Shown here one piece after another: positions 1 through 12,474 of a stretch of DNA of 64,000 nt. How positions within the stretch are numbered: position 1 is the first letter of the stretch; each line of letters opens with the position of its first letter. The notes beneath the pieces were generated by a model. It made no database searches. It was not told the origin of the DNA and saw nothing but the letters and a program-made list of their open reading frames with translations. The translations under genes were made by a program, and so were the position numbers. The stretch spans positions 4,062,799 through 4,126,798 of the forward strand of contig JAINUG010000072.1 in NCBI GenBank assembly GCA_029706075.1, written 5' to 3'. The stretch comes from Aldrovandia affinis. Lineage: Eukaryota; Chordata; Actinopteri; Notacanthiformes; Halosauridae.

Positions 1-29
1 GCCGTGCACCTTGCTGAGCATGAGTAGGC

Positions 30-297
30 AGCAATGTAGTGTAATGGTTAGGGAACTGGGCTTGTAACACTAAGGTCCAGTTTCAATCCCCAGGTGGGGC
101 ACTGGCATTGTACCCTTGAGCAAGGTACTTAAATTTACATTTAAAGCATTGAGCAGATGCTCTTATCCAGAGTGACTTACAATGAGCTCAACACAATACA
201 ATACTTTCTCTGAATGAATATCCATATGTATGTAAATAACTGCAAGCCATGTAAGTCACTCTGGGCAGCTAAATGCCTGTAATGTGGTGTAATGTGA
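30..297 (+). repeat. tRNA-derived SINE with a second SINE tail inside
   Basis: The left part has a tRNA-like head (gtgtaatggttagggaactg, then a box-B-like motif near 'gtttcaatccccaggtgggg') followed by the family body 'cccttgagcaaggtactta'. A tail of the type 'cagatgctcttatccagagt' appears at about 155-175, and a second tail-like stretch ends at 297, so the copy looks nested or rearranged. Further copies of the same family occur at 15447, 24466, 26325, 42118 and 62430. Such tRNA-derived SINEs are common in teleost genomes; the exact family name was not checked. Confidence 0.8.
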
Positions 298-2276
298 GTA
301 GCTATAGCTACTAAGTATTGATTGTTTGTTCATTGTCTGCTCAGAATGCTGCCAGAGCATTCCGTGTCACGCCTAGCCCCACATCGCCGCAGACAGTAGA
401 GGTGTTCTTGTTTCACCGCACGTGTCTCTCCGGCCTTCGGCTGACACTTGACACACCGTGGTCGTTCAAGGTCCCATGGCACTTTTTGAAAAGGGCATGG
501 GTGTTAACCCCAGTGTCCTGATCAAATTCCAACAAAAACGGGCTCTACATCCGGCCACCTAATAATCCCCTTACACCCGATTGGCCACACAGTCTCTTGC
601 ATTCCCTAACCACTTTGATTCCCCAGATCATCACTGCGAAAGTGAACGTTTCGAGTTCTCAGTCGACCTACCCAGCTAAAGAAAGGTAAAATTTAATAAA
701 ACACAAAATACACTTTTCTCTCCTCCCCCCCCATACAGTTTATACCTTTGTGCCAATTGACAGTATTTGTTGAAGAATACTCCCGCACACTGTCTCTTGC
801 AAAATTCGCCAAGCATTCTGGGACTTCTGGAACACATATCCCTTCCTCAAGACAACCCCCCTGATAATGCCATTCGACTGTACCCATCACAAAATGAAAT
901 GTGGGCAGTCCTTGTATCGGTGGTGATATGAATGTTGTGTTTGTTTATTTCCCATGCCCTTATATGTGTGCACATATCACAGTGCAGTTTATTGTGCGCC
1001 TCGGATATGTTGATTCCTGTCCTATTTTCAGCTCGTCCCCTGCATTGCCTGCTGTGGTGGAAACTGTACTGTAACAAAAACAATGGAACGAGCTCATTTT
1101 CATCACTGTAATAATTTTGTCATTTCAGAAGATATCACAGAGAACAGTGTATGAAACTGAAAAGGTAAAGGATGTCGAAATTCTGATTATGGTTCCCATT
1201 CTGATTATCCCAAAAAGTCCAATAATCTGTGTGTTCAGGTGTTGCGGTTGCAGATTGTAAAAACAAACAAACAAACAAACTTTTTTTCATTCATTTCGTT
1301 TTCTACATTTCAGCCCATTGACCTTCACCTGATGCATTCCCTCCTCTCAGCCGGCTCAGACGTTAGGTTTATTCAGCGTTTTAGGCGCGCTGCACTCGGC
1401 TGCGAAGTTACAGAAATGTTGTGAAAATTAAAATGTGCCAGCTGTGCCTGCGTCTATGTTTACCCTGCTTTAACAAGGTCACAAGTGATCAGGCCACTTT
1501 CTGAAAATAGCTGTGTAAACTGTGGTTCCGGCCCTTTCCAGGAGTACTGTACATTCCATTACTGTACTGAGGACCTGAACAGGGCGAGCTCAGTGGAACC
1601 GTATATTTTTGGCCGAGCGAGTTTCAAAGAAGCAGCTCTGTGAAGGAGAAGGATGTGTCAGAACAGGCTTGAGCATGATGATATGATTGCTGTGCGGGTT
1701 TTTTAACAGAAAAAAAAAATCCTCGTGTTTATTTTCTCGCACAAGCCCAAAAAAAAAAACGTAATTACTTTTTTTTTTTTCTTCCTCCATGAAAGAGACT
1801 TGCGACAAGCTGTGTGGCGGCCAGCGCTCTTGGGTTCCAGGTTAATTTCTAAAAATCTGCCAGCTCACCGCAGGTTAGACAAAAATAACACGGGAGCACT
1901 CCAAATCAAACAGAGGCGCGTCTTTGCCTCGAAACCTCCGCGTTTCCTCTGGGCTGCCCCGCAAAGAATGCTTCCTCAGTTCTCCGGGCCCGTCTGGGAC
2001 GCGGTTACGCTGGGTGCTCCTGTGGCTTACCCCTAAACACTGCCTCCATTGTTAGGGGGCCGCGGCCGTCCCGAGGAGAACAGCAGAGTGTTTGCCCAAA
2101 AGAAAAGAGACTTCACTCAGGACCAAGGAGAGGAGCGCGCACGACAGAGAGAGAGAGAGAGAGAAATATCCATTTGTGCAGGCCAGTCAAAACAAGACAC
2201 ATTCCCTTAAACTTGGCCCACATTCTGAAAGGTGGGGTTTCTTAATGGCCAAACATAAACGGTACAAGTACACACA

Positions 2277-2307
<31 letters not shown>

Positions 2308-2775
2308 TCTATACTGCAATTTTGCCACAGGTCTTAAATCATATGGAAGAAGTGAGGTAGCGCTCGGCCCAAACTGTAGCTAACTATATATAATTAAGAA
2401 GAAGACATCTACTGTACTGTATGCATGTTTTCAGAGGGACTTTCGGTTCCATGAGAGCACTCCCCGTGGTTCTCTTCACAATTACCTTTCGTATTGAGGA
2501 TAAATATCCACATCTCGCCATCGGTGCCATGCGTTACTGTAAATTCAGCTGAAAACATCCTATCTGCCGTTTAAACGAATCTATGAAATGAAAGATTGCT
2601 CAGGTTACTGCTCCACCGCGGTTAATGTCAGAATGATTGATCTGCCTTTGAAGCGACGGACAGCCACAACTCTCAAAGGAGTGAATTATGAATTCTTTCA
2701 TCTGAGCCTTTTCTTTTCTTAGCTGTGAGACACAGGCGCTACTGTGAGATGCTGTGAAACTCAAGCTGTTCTCAG
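298..2775. other. gene-free stretch with two short GA runs
   Basis: No open frame here looks like a real protein. The stretch is mixed unique sequence with homopolymer runs near 1710-1790 and two (GA)n runs at 2145-2164 and 2282-2308. Nothing else is supported. Confidence 0.5.
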
Positions 2776-2778
2776 GAG

Positions 2779-2963
2779 AGACTCCCTCTCTTTCTCTCTT
2801 TATTTCTCTCTCCCCCTTTCTATCCCTCTCTCTTTCTTCCATTTTATCCTACTCTCTCTCACTCTTTCTCTATCTTTCCCTCTTTCTCTCCCTCCCTCTA
2901 CATCTCTCTCTCTCTCCTCTCTCTCTCCCTCCCTCTCTCTGCCCCCCGCCCCCTCTCTCTCCA
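2779..2963. repeat. CT-rich polypyrimidine tract
   Basis: About 185 bases are almost purely pyrimidine on the + strand, mostly interrupted (CT)n with CCCT variants. Apparent Ser/Leu/Pro-rich reading frames across it are products of the repeat. Confidence 0.9.
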
Positions 2964-2969
2964 GCTGTG

Positions 2970-4490
2970 TGGTGTGAATGAGAGATGGCCTTGAAAAGCC
3001 GAGTAGGCTGCAGGAGTCCCGCTCTCACGCTCGCACTCCCCGCCCCCCCAGGACTGGTCTCCCACAATGGGGCCGAGGCGGAGGCGTGAGCTGCAGTAAA
3101 TCCTCCTCACCCCTAGGGGGCCCTGTTTTCTCCCAGCTCCCCTCCACCCCCATTTCTAAAAGGCACTGGAGCAGCTACGGGGCCCTCAGCTCTGAGAAGA
3201 TGCGAGTCAAAGTAAATCTCCCAGCTCCCATGAGCCATCTCCTCACCCAATGAGCACTTTCAGAATGAAATGAGTCAGAATGAAAGACACACTGTCTCAT
3301 TGGCTTTTGGGGATAGTTGTGGCACACAGGATAGCTGTCCTGTATAGCTACACCTCCCATAAATGGCACAGTGAAGGTTTAATCATGTTTCATTTATCAA
3401 GCAAAGCCCAGCAATGCTTTTTCCAGCTGTGCAGTACACTGACATCACTCAAAGGTCAGTTGGTATAGAGACCTGCACATTGAGCCCCAGGCCTTTTACA
3501 AATCTGAAATGTTGCCAACGTGCGAAACCCTTGATTTTAAATTAACACACTATTGTACGCACAGATCGAAACTTTTGAGCAACTTTTGGTCCTCCAGATA
3601 GTAGCTCATTCATAATGCCCTCTATTGATGGCACTAACAGGAAAAAGAGGGGCTAGGTGCAGTTATTCAGTGGGGTACAAGCCTGCTATAAACCTGAGGT
3701 GGAAGGGTGGACAACCTTTCAGGAAGTCAATTAGAGTTTCAGGCCCCGGGAAATGGCCCTTTGGGGAGGCAGAGGCAGATTTTGGCCATCTGACAAGAAC
3801 ACGTGTGTTTTTGTCTTTAATTTCACTTGAATAAATGAGCGTGTGAAGGCAGCGCTTTAGCTGGATCTGGAGCTGCCCCGGGGTTCGCCCAGATGGATTT
3901 TCCAGTCCTCCCCCTTTTTCCCCAGTTCTTTTGGCTGCAGTACCTCTGTCGATCGTGGTGCCGGGATATATGCAGGATGATGAAAAACCAACAGGCACAA
4001 AGCTTGCCTTTTGTGTCTCAGAACGTTCTGGAGTCTGGAATAGGACACGCTGGCCGGACTACAGAGGACGCGACCATTCTGAGCACAAAGTGCTCCGCAG
4101 GTTTGGGGAATGTACAGGTGCACGTCGTGAAAATGGTTCCCAGCACAGTTCATCATTACTGTTTCAAAGTTTACAATCGGCCACTGGGACAGTGAGAGCG
4201 ACGTGTCTCACATGCATTTCCCCTTCACCCAGTTAAGTAGCTGCTCCTCTGGGGAGGTCCTCCAGGAGGTCCATCTTCATGCTCCAAATCAAAACAAGAC
4301 TGTAGCGATGACAGCCAATCACGAGCCAAGGAACGAGAAGCTGTCTGGAAAAGTCCATCCTGTTCTTGTTGCGACTATAGTGCTAACACACCACATTTTC
4401 ACGAAGTTCAGCTTTTGGTGTACAAGTACGACAAATAAAACAAGCCAATGACACCAACACTGAATTAATTTGTTCCATCTCAGTGTTCAA
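2970..4490. other. gene-free stretch
   Basis: This is unique sequence of mixed composition. Several frames of about 100 codons overlap at 3660-4240 on both strands, but none has recognisable domains or splice-flanked structure. I see no supported gene. Confidence 0.4.
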
Positions 4491-4492
4491 CT

Positions 4493-4556
4493 TACATTTA
4501 CATTTACCATATTCATTTAGCAGATGCTCTTATCCAGAGTGACTTAAAACACATTG
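4493..4556 (+). repeat. SINE 3' tail fragment
   Basis: The motif 'tagcagatgctcttatccag' followed by 'agtgactt' is the 3' tail of the SINE family seen elsewhere in the window. The tRNA-like head is missing, so this is a truncated copy. Confidence 0.7.
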
Positions 4557-4749
4557 TACACAATATGTCTAGAAGATAAGATAAGGTTAAAGGGTGAAGG
4601 TTGCTTGTACCTGGTTGGGCCGAAATGATGCTGTCTTTCAGACTCTCCCCTGTTTGAAGCGTTTCAGATCCTTCAGTGCTAGAGAGCACTGCTTTCAGGA
4701 CAGTTTGTATGTACTCTGTACTCTGTACAAGGCATTTATGTATGCACTG

Positions 4750-6000
4750 TAGGTACAGGTAACTGACAAAATAAAGGAAACACTTGAGTAAATGAAGGGT
4801 TCTGGCGGCTCTGTTATAGTGTGGGGTGCATTATCCTGGCATGGTTTAGGTCCACTCAACCCCTTAGAGGGCAAAGTAAACACCAATAAATACAAAGCCA
4901 TTCCGAGTGATCACCTTCTACCTATGGTGAAGCATTTCTATCCTGATGGAAGTGGTCTCTTCTAGGATGACAATGCCCCATCCACAGGGCACGATTGGCA
5001 GGCACGTGCACAGATAGGGCCAAAGAGGGGCTTGAGCCCCTGCCCTTTTGCCCTCAGAGTCAAAAAGTGCCCTTTTTTTGGCTGGTGTTAATTGTATTTT
5101 ATTTTTTCTTTATTTGTTATTGAAATTCTATCAAATATAAAGAGGGAAATGTATAATGGTATCCACGAAAAAATACACCGCTCTCCAACCCCCCCCCCCT
5201 TCCAAATGATTTATTCCGAATACAACTTGTCATGAAAAGCACCGCATCCCCAGTTCCAGTTCACGGTGAATGATATCACTCAGGTAGGCACTGTTTTAAT
5301 TATGAAACCATGATTAAACAGCACTTACTTACTTTTTATGTTATATATCCGTTAAAAGAAATGAAGTAGGTCAGTAGGACTTGCCACCTTCACGCTGTAA
5401 TTTCGTCATTACTAGCCTTGGTACTCGCGAGCAAGTAAGCTAATTATCATTAAAACGACGTTATCTCCGTCATGAAGGACACCTTACAAATATGCAATTA
5501 ATTTCTGAAGCAGGTAGTTACGTTTTGCTAGTTTAGTGTACCACCCCCTTTTCTTTATAGCCAGTTTTCTAAAAGCGTGCTGTTTAAAAGTGTATTATTG
5601 TTTGGGCATGTAGCAGTGTGTTTCCCTGTTAAAATCAACTTTTCTGCACCTCCTCGCTCTCTTCCTTTGAGAAGCGCTCCTGGCGCAGCCGTGCAAAACT
5701 GTCATCCATGTGAGGAAATTGCTAAGTGGCTATAGCGTTAGCGCACTGGCATTTAAAGGGCTAGAAAATAGGTGTTCTGATTGGCTATTATGAAACCAAA
5801 CCCCCACCACACCCACATATATTTTTTTAAAGTCCAACCTCTTTTACAACTGCACCAGAGGCGTGCTATCGTCCCGAGTCACGAAATTACCGAAATTGCG
5901 TTAGACACGCCCTAAAGCGCCACTGTCTTCGCTTTGCGAACCAAAATAGGGCCCTTTATGTTGGTGTTTAATTTACCTTGGCAGTTATCTGTATGTACTC
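4750..6000 (+). mobile_element. Tc1-like deletion derivative interrupted by another repeat
   Basis: The left end has the terminal inverted repeat 'caggtaactgacaaaataaa', followed directly by a transposase fragment that translates to a block like GSGGSVIVWGALSWHGLGP and carries an in-frame stop before its DDNAP motif. From about 4996 to 5957 the sequence is unrelated. Its right part, read on the minus strand, begins 'agggccctattttggttcgc', resembling a Harbinger-type end. The Tc1 right end resumes at about 5958 with 'ttggcagttatctgtatgta'. A related copy without this interruption lies at 40556. Element boundaries are approximate. Confidence 0.65.
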
Positions 6001-7060
6001 TATGTTTACAAGGCATCTATGTATGCGCTGTAGGTATGTATGCATGATTGAGTACAACATACAAGTTGAATGACAATAACATTCTGATGGTCATGTGGCT
6101 TCTGAAAAATATGCTATGGCAGTAGTTGTTTTATGTGAGATAAGTCAGGATAATTTGGGCACTTACCTGTATGTTGTTACATAAGAAGCTTCCTCCCTAG
6201 ATTACACAGCACAAAACTCCTCAAACACTTCACGTTTTATTATCAATGTAAAACTCACACCCCATCAAGCCACAAGAATTTAATTAAACTTAAAAAATAT
6301 ATATTATTACTACGTTTCTTGCAAAAATATTACAAAAAGAAAAAGGAAACCAGGAAAACACTGTTTCTGAAGGAAGCCGGCGGTTGTGCTGCGGTCGAGA
6401 CACTGGACCGTGAATGTAGACGGTCGCGATTTTAAAAGGCAGGTGCAACATCGCCACCGTCTCGCTGCGAAAGGGACCACGGTTGCTCCAGTGGGAGTCC
6501 CCGTTGCATAAATAGGTTACAGAGGTAGCGCGCGACGTGAAATATTCAGCGCCGTCCGCTCTGCCAATGAATAATGTAATAAACACCAATGGTGTTCCTT
6601 GACTCTCGACTGGAGGAATTGGCGGCTGTGTGGGCGGCGGGGCACGTCCACAAGGGGAACAGAGAGTGTCCTTGTCTCCCTCGCTCTCCGCTGGTGACAC
6701 ACTGACGGCCCGGGGGCCACACGCTCGGCCCTGACAGCAAGATTAATGCTCCTCGGTGCAGGTCAGGACACGGCCTGGAGAAATAGGACAGTGGGCCAAG
6801 GGTGGGGAAAAGCGGGGTGGCGGCAGCTGATTTGAAGGAGGAGAAGGGGGAAAAAAGGGCGTTTGGGGGAGGGGAGAATGAAGCTGTTGTGATTTAGGGC
6901 GAGGCTGCAGGACACGTGGAAGCCGCATTCTTTGGGGATGAGAGGCGGAAGGAGCAGTCCGGCACTGGAACAACAGACTGATTCAGAACCTGAGGAGGTG
7001 CTGCCTGACGCTCAGCCAATGCAATTAGACCTCAGACTGGGCGCGCCGCGCGAGCCTGCA
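6001..7060. other. gene-free stretch, partly CpG-rich
   Basis: Bases 6360-6740 are richer in CpG than their surroundings. A candidate polyadenylation hexamer for the minus strand lies near 6236 (ttttatta on the + strand). No exon with convincing coding content or splice sites was found, so its role stays open. Confidence 0.35.
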
Positions 7061-7385
7061 GGTCTCTCTCTGTCTCTCTCTCTTCTCTCTTCTCTCTCTC
7101 TCTCTCTCTCTCTCTCCATCTCTCTTACTTTCTCTCTCTCTTGTTCTCTCCCCCTCTTTCTCTTTTGTACACTCTCCCTTTTTCTCTCATTCTCCCTGTT
7201 TCTCTCTCTCCCTCTCTCTCTTTCTCTCTCGCTCTCTTCCTCGTTCTCCTCCCGCTCTTTCTCTCTCTCGTTCTCTCTCCCTCCCTCTATCTACCTCTCT
7301 CTTTCTTTCTCACTCTCTCTCTGTCTGTCTCTCATTACCCACTCTCTACTCTCTCCCCACCCCTCTGTCTCTCTCTCTCTATCTT
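7061..7385. repeat. long CT-rich polypyrimidine tract
   Basis: About 325 bases of imperfect (CT)n and (CTTT)n lie on the + strand. The Leu/Ser-rich frames of 124-165 codons over it are artefacts of the repeat. Confidence 0.9.
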
Positions 7386-7389
7386 GTCT

Positions 7390-8190
7390 TTGCATTGTTT
7401 TGCATTCGAGTTTTTTCTTTTTCTATTAAAAAACGATTTGACATGGTTAATGGTTACAGATTTCTTCATTTCTTTCGATAAAATCTTATTGCAACATCTG
7501 AATAAAGGGGACTAAAGTCAAAAAGTCTCTATCTTGCTCGCTCTCTCATTGATTTTGGGCCCGAAAACAGAACTCATCTGCATCACATACTTGACCACAA
7601 ACGATTGATTCATACTGAAGCCCTTTGGAGTCACCATCTTAATAAATCATTTTTAATTCTATTTAACATTGAATGTTTTGGATTAATCTAAATCACCAAT
7701 TATATTACTTTAAATCTAAATTTACCACCATTTATATTACTGAATGCTTTTTAGAATAAATGGCTTTTATTTAGAGATGTTCCCTCTGGGAAGCATTGGT
7801 TTGAGCAACGTCAACTAAACTAAGCTGACAATGATCGCTTTGATGGACCAAGTCGTAAAGTGAACACACAAAATGTTGAACTCTTTCAAAACATTCTTTC
7901 AAAAACATAAAACCCACCCCTTTCTAGAATACATTTCAAGGCATCTGTTTTTCAAGTAAGCTTATAAATAGGGTCAAATGCAACCTGTGAGTTTGTAGAG
8001 AATATGGGAGCTGAGGTTAAGTAGGTGAGCTGAGGTTGTACACTTTAGGTACAGAGTTATGAGCCCCAAGCTCTTAACATGGCCCTCCTCACAAGCATAC
8101 ATGCTACTCCTCCCTTTTTCTCACAGTTCATTAATCCATTCATTCATCCGTTCATGCGATGGTTAATTCATCGGTCAATTAATTTACTCC
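7390..8190. other. AT-rich gene-free stretch
   Basis: This is low-complexity AT-rich unique sequence without a supported exon or repeat family. Confidence 0.4.
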
Positions 8191-8195
8191 CCCCC

Positions 8196-8300
8196 TCATT
8201 CATCACCTGCGGACATTGTGGCCCTCGAGGCCTGGTGCAATCATTGCAAGTCGCATTGGAGAAGAGCATCTGCTGGATGCCTAAAATGTAAATGTAAATA
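8196..8300 (+). repeat. SINE tail remnant
   Basis: The stretch contains 'agagcatctgctggatgcct' and ends in 'aaatgtaaatgtaaata', the form of a teleost SINE 3' end. The part before it ('ggccctcgaggcctgg') also resembles the arm of the palindromic MITE at 9255. Confidence 0.5.
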
Positions 8301-8506
8301 TATTTGTTTTCTCTAATTCATTTGTTCATTAATTGTTTTGGTTCATTGTTCAAATCATTTTATTCTAAATGTATAATTATTTTTTTAAACCTGCGCACAT
8401 TGACATTTATGTCAAACTGTGTGTGGTTGAATGGATTACGTGCATGGAAATATGGAGGCGGTTGTGGATTTATACACATGATATGCATTAAGGATGGCTG
8501 AAGATA

Positions 8507-8672
8507 TAAGAAGCTATGTAGCTCAGTAGTTAGAGCATGGTGCTAACAATGCTTAGGTTGTGGGTTCGATTTCCATTGGGACCACATATATACTGATTTT
8601 TTTTCTTATGCATTCACTTGTGTAAGTTGCTTTGGATACAAGCGTCTGCTAAATGGCATATGTTATGTAAAA
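8507..8672 (+). repeat. tRNA-derived SINE, second family
   Basis: The head reads like a tRNA (tagctcagtagttagagcat, then 'gtgggttcgatttcc' as box B). A 3' part follows with 'gcgtctgctaaatggcatat', the common teleost SINE/LINE tail. The fused tail shows that this is a SINE and not a tRNA gene. Confidence 0.7.
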
Positions 8673-9254
8673 CAGCAGACAAGAGGACATTGGGGATGCT
8701 GGTGGAGGGAATGTGAATGACCCTAGTTGACAGACACAGTCAATAAGATCATGCCTGTATTGGTGATTGTGACGGGTTAGGGTCTCACACAAACACACAC
8801 ACCCTCGCACGTTTGTGTTTTCACTGGTCGCGTGTTGCAATGTGATGGCACACCCCGCAGGCGCTTCCCTTCAGCATGGGCAGGTGTCACCTCACCTGGA
8901 GCCGGTGTGGAGAGGGAGTCGAAGATCTGGAATCGGGAGGTTTCGAAAGAAAAAATTATGCTGGCTGAATCTTCATGCTGGTTTACTTTACTTTTCATTT
9001 GTGCTTTTCGTTGGACAGTGGAAGCCCGGTTTCCGCCCCAAAGATCCTGGGTGCATCTTTTGTTATACGCTTTTGTCTGTCCTGAATAAACAAATTGCTC
9101 CACACAAAATGGAGGAAAGAACAACGCAAGGCTGTCTGGAGGCCCAAAGACTGGCGTTGGAAAGACAGTTTCCTACAGTGGGGTGAGTCCACCCTATTCC
9201 CTATTTTTTGGTTGTGGAAGCTGCCTGATCTGCCTTTATATTTACACTTTATAG

Positions 9255-9460
9255 CCGGGCTGCTCAATTCCAGGCCTCGAGGGCCACAGAGTCTGCAGGC
9301 ATTTACTCAAAACACGCACTGCACTACCTGATTTCAATAATTAACTCACCTCCTGGACCAAGGAGGTAAACTAATTATTGAAATTAGGTTGTGTAGTGCA
9401 AGGTTGGAGCAAATACCTGCAGACTCTGTGGCCCTCGAGGCCTGGAATTGAATAGCCCGG
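9255..9460. mobile_element. palindromic hAT-like MITE
   Basis: The two halves are inverted copies of each other: arms with 'ccaggcctcgagggccacag' on the left and its complement on the right, and an inner palindrome around 'accaaggaggt'. The flanks CTTTATAG (9247-9254) and CTTTACAG (9461-9468) look like an 8-bp target-site duplication with one change. Eight-base duplications are typical of hAT transposons. It has no coding capacity. Confidence 0.75.
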
Positions 9461-9649
9461 CTTTACAGCAAATGACTTCATGTTGCATGCATCTGTCAGA
9501 GTTTCCTGGCGAAAGGAAGAACAAAAAACTTGTGCATGATTGAGTGGCGAGCTCATTCACCTGACTTGAACTCTTCTGGGAAGTTTTGGACTGGTTTTTA
9601 TACATTTTCAGGCATCACAACCATGTATATACAAACTGACATCTATATA

Positions 9650-10806
<1,157 letters not shown>

Positions 10807-11086
10807 TAGATGTATGGAGTTACACAAATGTTTCTTTGTGAATGTTTACACTTAAGGGATTAAGGGACAGATTAAGGGGGTGAATACTTTGTATACCCAC
10901 TGTATTTATTTATGTGTGTGCGTTATATATTTAATCACATTCTTATTTATATTTCCTTCTAAGCCTGCATTCCCAGTCAAGTTGTGTTTTTATCACAAGA
11001 GAGCATTCATTTTGTTCAAATGCAGAAAGTTTGTTTCTCATTTGCAATTAATGAGACAGTGAACTATTGTCATGCTTCATTTAGCT

Positions 11087-11092
11087 TTTATT
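11087..11092 (-). terminator. candidate polyadenylation signal of the unrecognised gene
   Basis: On the minus strand this reads AATAAA. It lies about 430 bases past the stop codon at 11521 and is a reasonable end for that 3' UTR. Cleavage would fall near 11065-11080. Confidence 0.45.
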
Positions 11093-11520
11093 AAACTATG
11101 TTTAGTGCATTAACAATGATAAACAGTCTCTGAAGCATGCGATCAAGTTGTACAACGAAAGTGCATTTGGAAAAAAATTGATAGGAAAGAAAAAGGAAGG
11201 AATTCAGTCAACTGAAACGAAACATTTCAGACACCAGGTACAGGTGCGACAATCATAACGGTGGTACGACTACCGCTACTCACCTTCAAGACATTGCTTG
11301 TTGCTGTAAAAACAGGAAAATACATAATTTCCTAAACATTAAAACACATCAATATTATGCTACCATGTGCTACCTGCATGCATACACTTTCTGAATGGAT
11401 TGATCTAATAATTATATCAAGTATATTTCACGAGATGAGACAAACTGCCAACGTCCTTTAAGCCAGATTGCGGCGAGAGAGCCAGGCTCCTTCATACGAC
11501 GTGGGCGATGCTCGGAGACT

Positions 11521-12300
11521 CTAGTCGTCATCCCACAGGTCAATGTTTTGGACCCTCTGGCTCTGGATCTCATTGTTGGCGTTGGCAAAAATGTAAAACT
11601 GGACGTTGTGGTAGTCCGGCCGGCCGCTAATGAGCTCGACGATCTGCCCCTCGCTCTGGAGCACCAGCTTGGCGTTCTCCTCCTGGTACTGGCTGTAGCT
11701 GACCAGCAGGTGCTGGAAGCAGGCCAGCAGGCCCCCTCCCATCATGCCCCTCTGCTCCATCCAGTTCTTCACCTCCAGGGCCTTCTGCAGGGAGAGGGCG
11801 CGCCCAGGTTCACCCGGCACCGGGGCCTGACCGTGATGGTGGCGCTGGGCTGGTGCGTGGCGTAGGTCAGGTGCAGCTCGTTGCACACCACCCGCAGCTC
11901 GGCGTTGGCCACGCCCCCCTCCCGCACGGCCCTCTGGGCCTGCTCCAGGCAGGGCTCGAACTCGTCCTGGCAGCGGTGGCCGGCGAAGTGCGAGGCGACC
12001 ACGCTGGCGGGGGTCAGGCGGGCTCCGACATGGATCTTCTGCTGCAGCTCAGGCCCCGCGGGCCCCAGCTTGACGGCGTAGTGGATGACAGGGCTCCCTG
12101 AGGTGAACTTAACCAGCTGCCGCTCCCCCTCCACCAGCAGGGAGACGTTGCTCCGCTTGACCGCCGGCATGCTCTCCAGGGCTTGGATGGCGTGCTCCAG
12201 ATTAACCTTCAGGACCGAGTCCAGGAGGCCCTCCTGTCTCAGCTTGGCCTTGGCGGACAGGAAGCACTCCAGATCCAGGCAAGGAGTGTTGAACACCTTT
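11521..12300 (-). CDS. 3' end of an unrecognised protein-coding gene
   Basis: I do not recognise this protein. A long exon runs from a splice acceptor (cttcacag just above 12300) to about 11814 and encodes 162 codons beginning KVFNTPCLDLECFLSAKAKL. A last exon, 11521-11784, encodes 87 residues from KALEVKNWMEQRG to the terminal IDLWDDD and a TAG stop. Amino-acid composition is balanced, hydrophobic positions alternate in strand-like and helical runs, and third positions are strongly GC-biased, all as expected for a real exon. The two exons lie in different frames, separated by 29 bases that begin GT and end in a pyrimidine tract plus CAG. Removing exactly those bases restores one frame. No signal peptide, membrane segment or familiar motif is visible. 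The upstream exons were not found with confidence between 12.4 and 22 kb, so this may be a partial or damaged gene. It lies downstream of SERTAD4 on the same strand. Confidence 0.6.
11785..11813 (-). other. 29-base intron-like remnant
   Basis: On the minus strand the bases start GTGAACC directly after CGG and end CCCTCTCCCTGCAG, so they carry a plausible donor and a textbook acceptor. At 29 bases this is too short for normal vertebrate splicing. It could be an intron collapsed in assembly, a real deletion, or a coincidence beside a one-base indel in a coding stretch. Confidence 0.5.
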
Positions 12301-12471
12301 CTGTGAAGACATCGGAAGAGGTGTGGTTTGAAACGTGTTCATCTCAATGCCAAAACAGGAAAGGGACACTAATTGTTCCAAAGTTTGCGTCAAATACCTT
12401 CCTGTAAAGACATTGGGAGAGGTGCGTTTTTATCTTAATGCTAACGTAGGCAAGGAACACTTTTTTTCAGA
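12292..12471. repeat. diverged tandem duplication covering a splice acceptor
   Basis: The stretches from 12292 and from 12393 align over about 75 bases. The first 34 bases differ at about six positions, all transitions, with an internal gap further on. Copy one contains the acceptor and first bases of the exon starting at 12300. Copy two contains an equivalent 'ctttacag' acceptor on the minus strand, 101 bases upstream. Confidence 0.65.
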
Positions 12472-12474
12472 CAT

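Noticed and set aside
3663-4236. Overlapping frames of about 100 codons on both strands
   Set aside because: None shows known motifs, and mutual overlap on both strands suggests chance.
7061-7515. Leu/Ser-rich + strand frames of 124-165 codons
   Set aside because: Produced by the CT-rich tract, with no unique coding part.
8515-8580. tRNA-like sequence with A and B boxes
   Set aside because: Fused to a SINE 3' tail and unable to form a convincing anticodon arm, so it is a SINE head.
11548-12306. + strand frames over the unrecognised gene
   Set aside because: Splice sites, GC-rich third positions and a stop-linked 3' end favour the minus strand.
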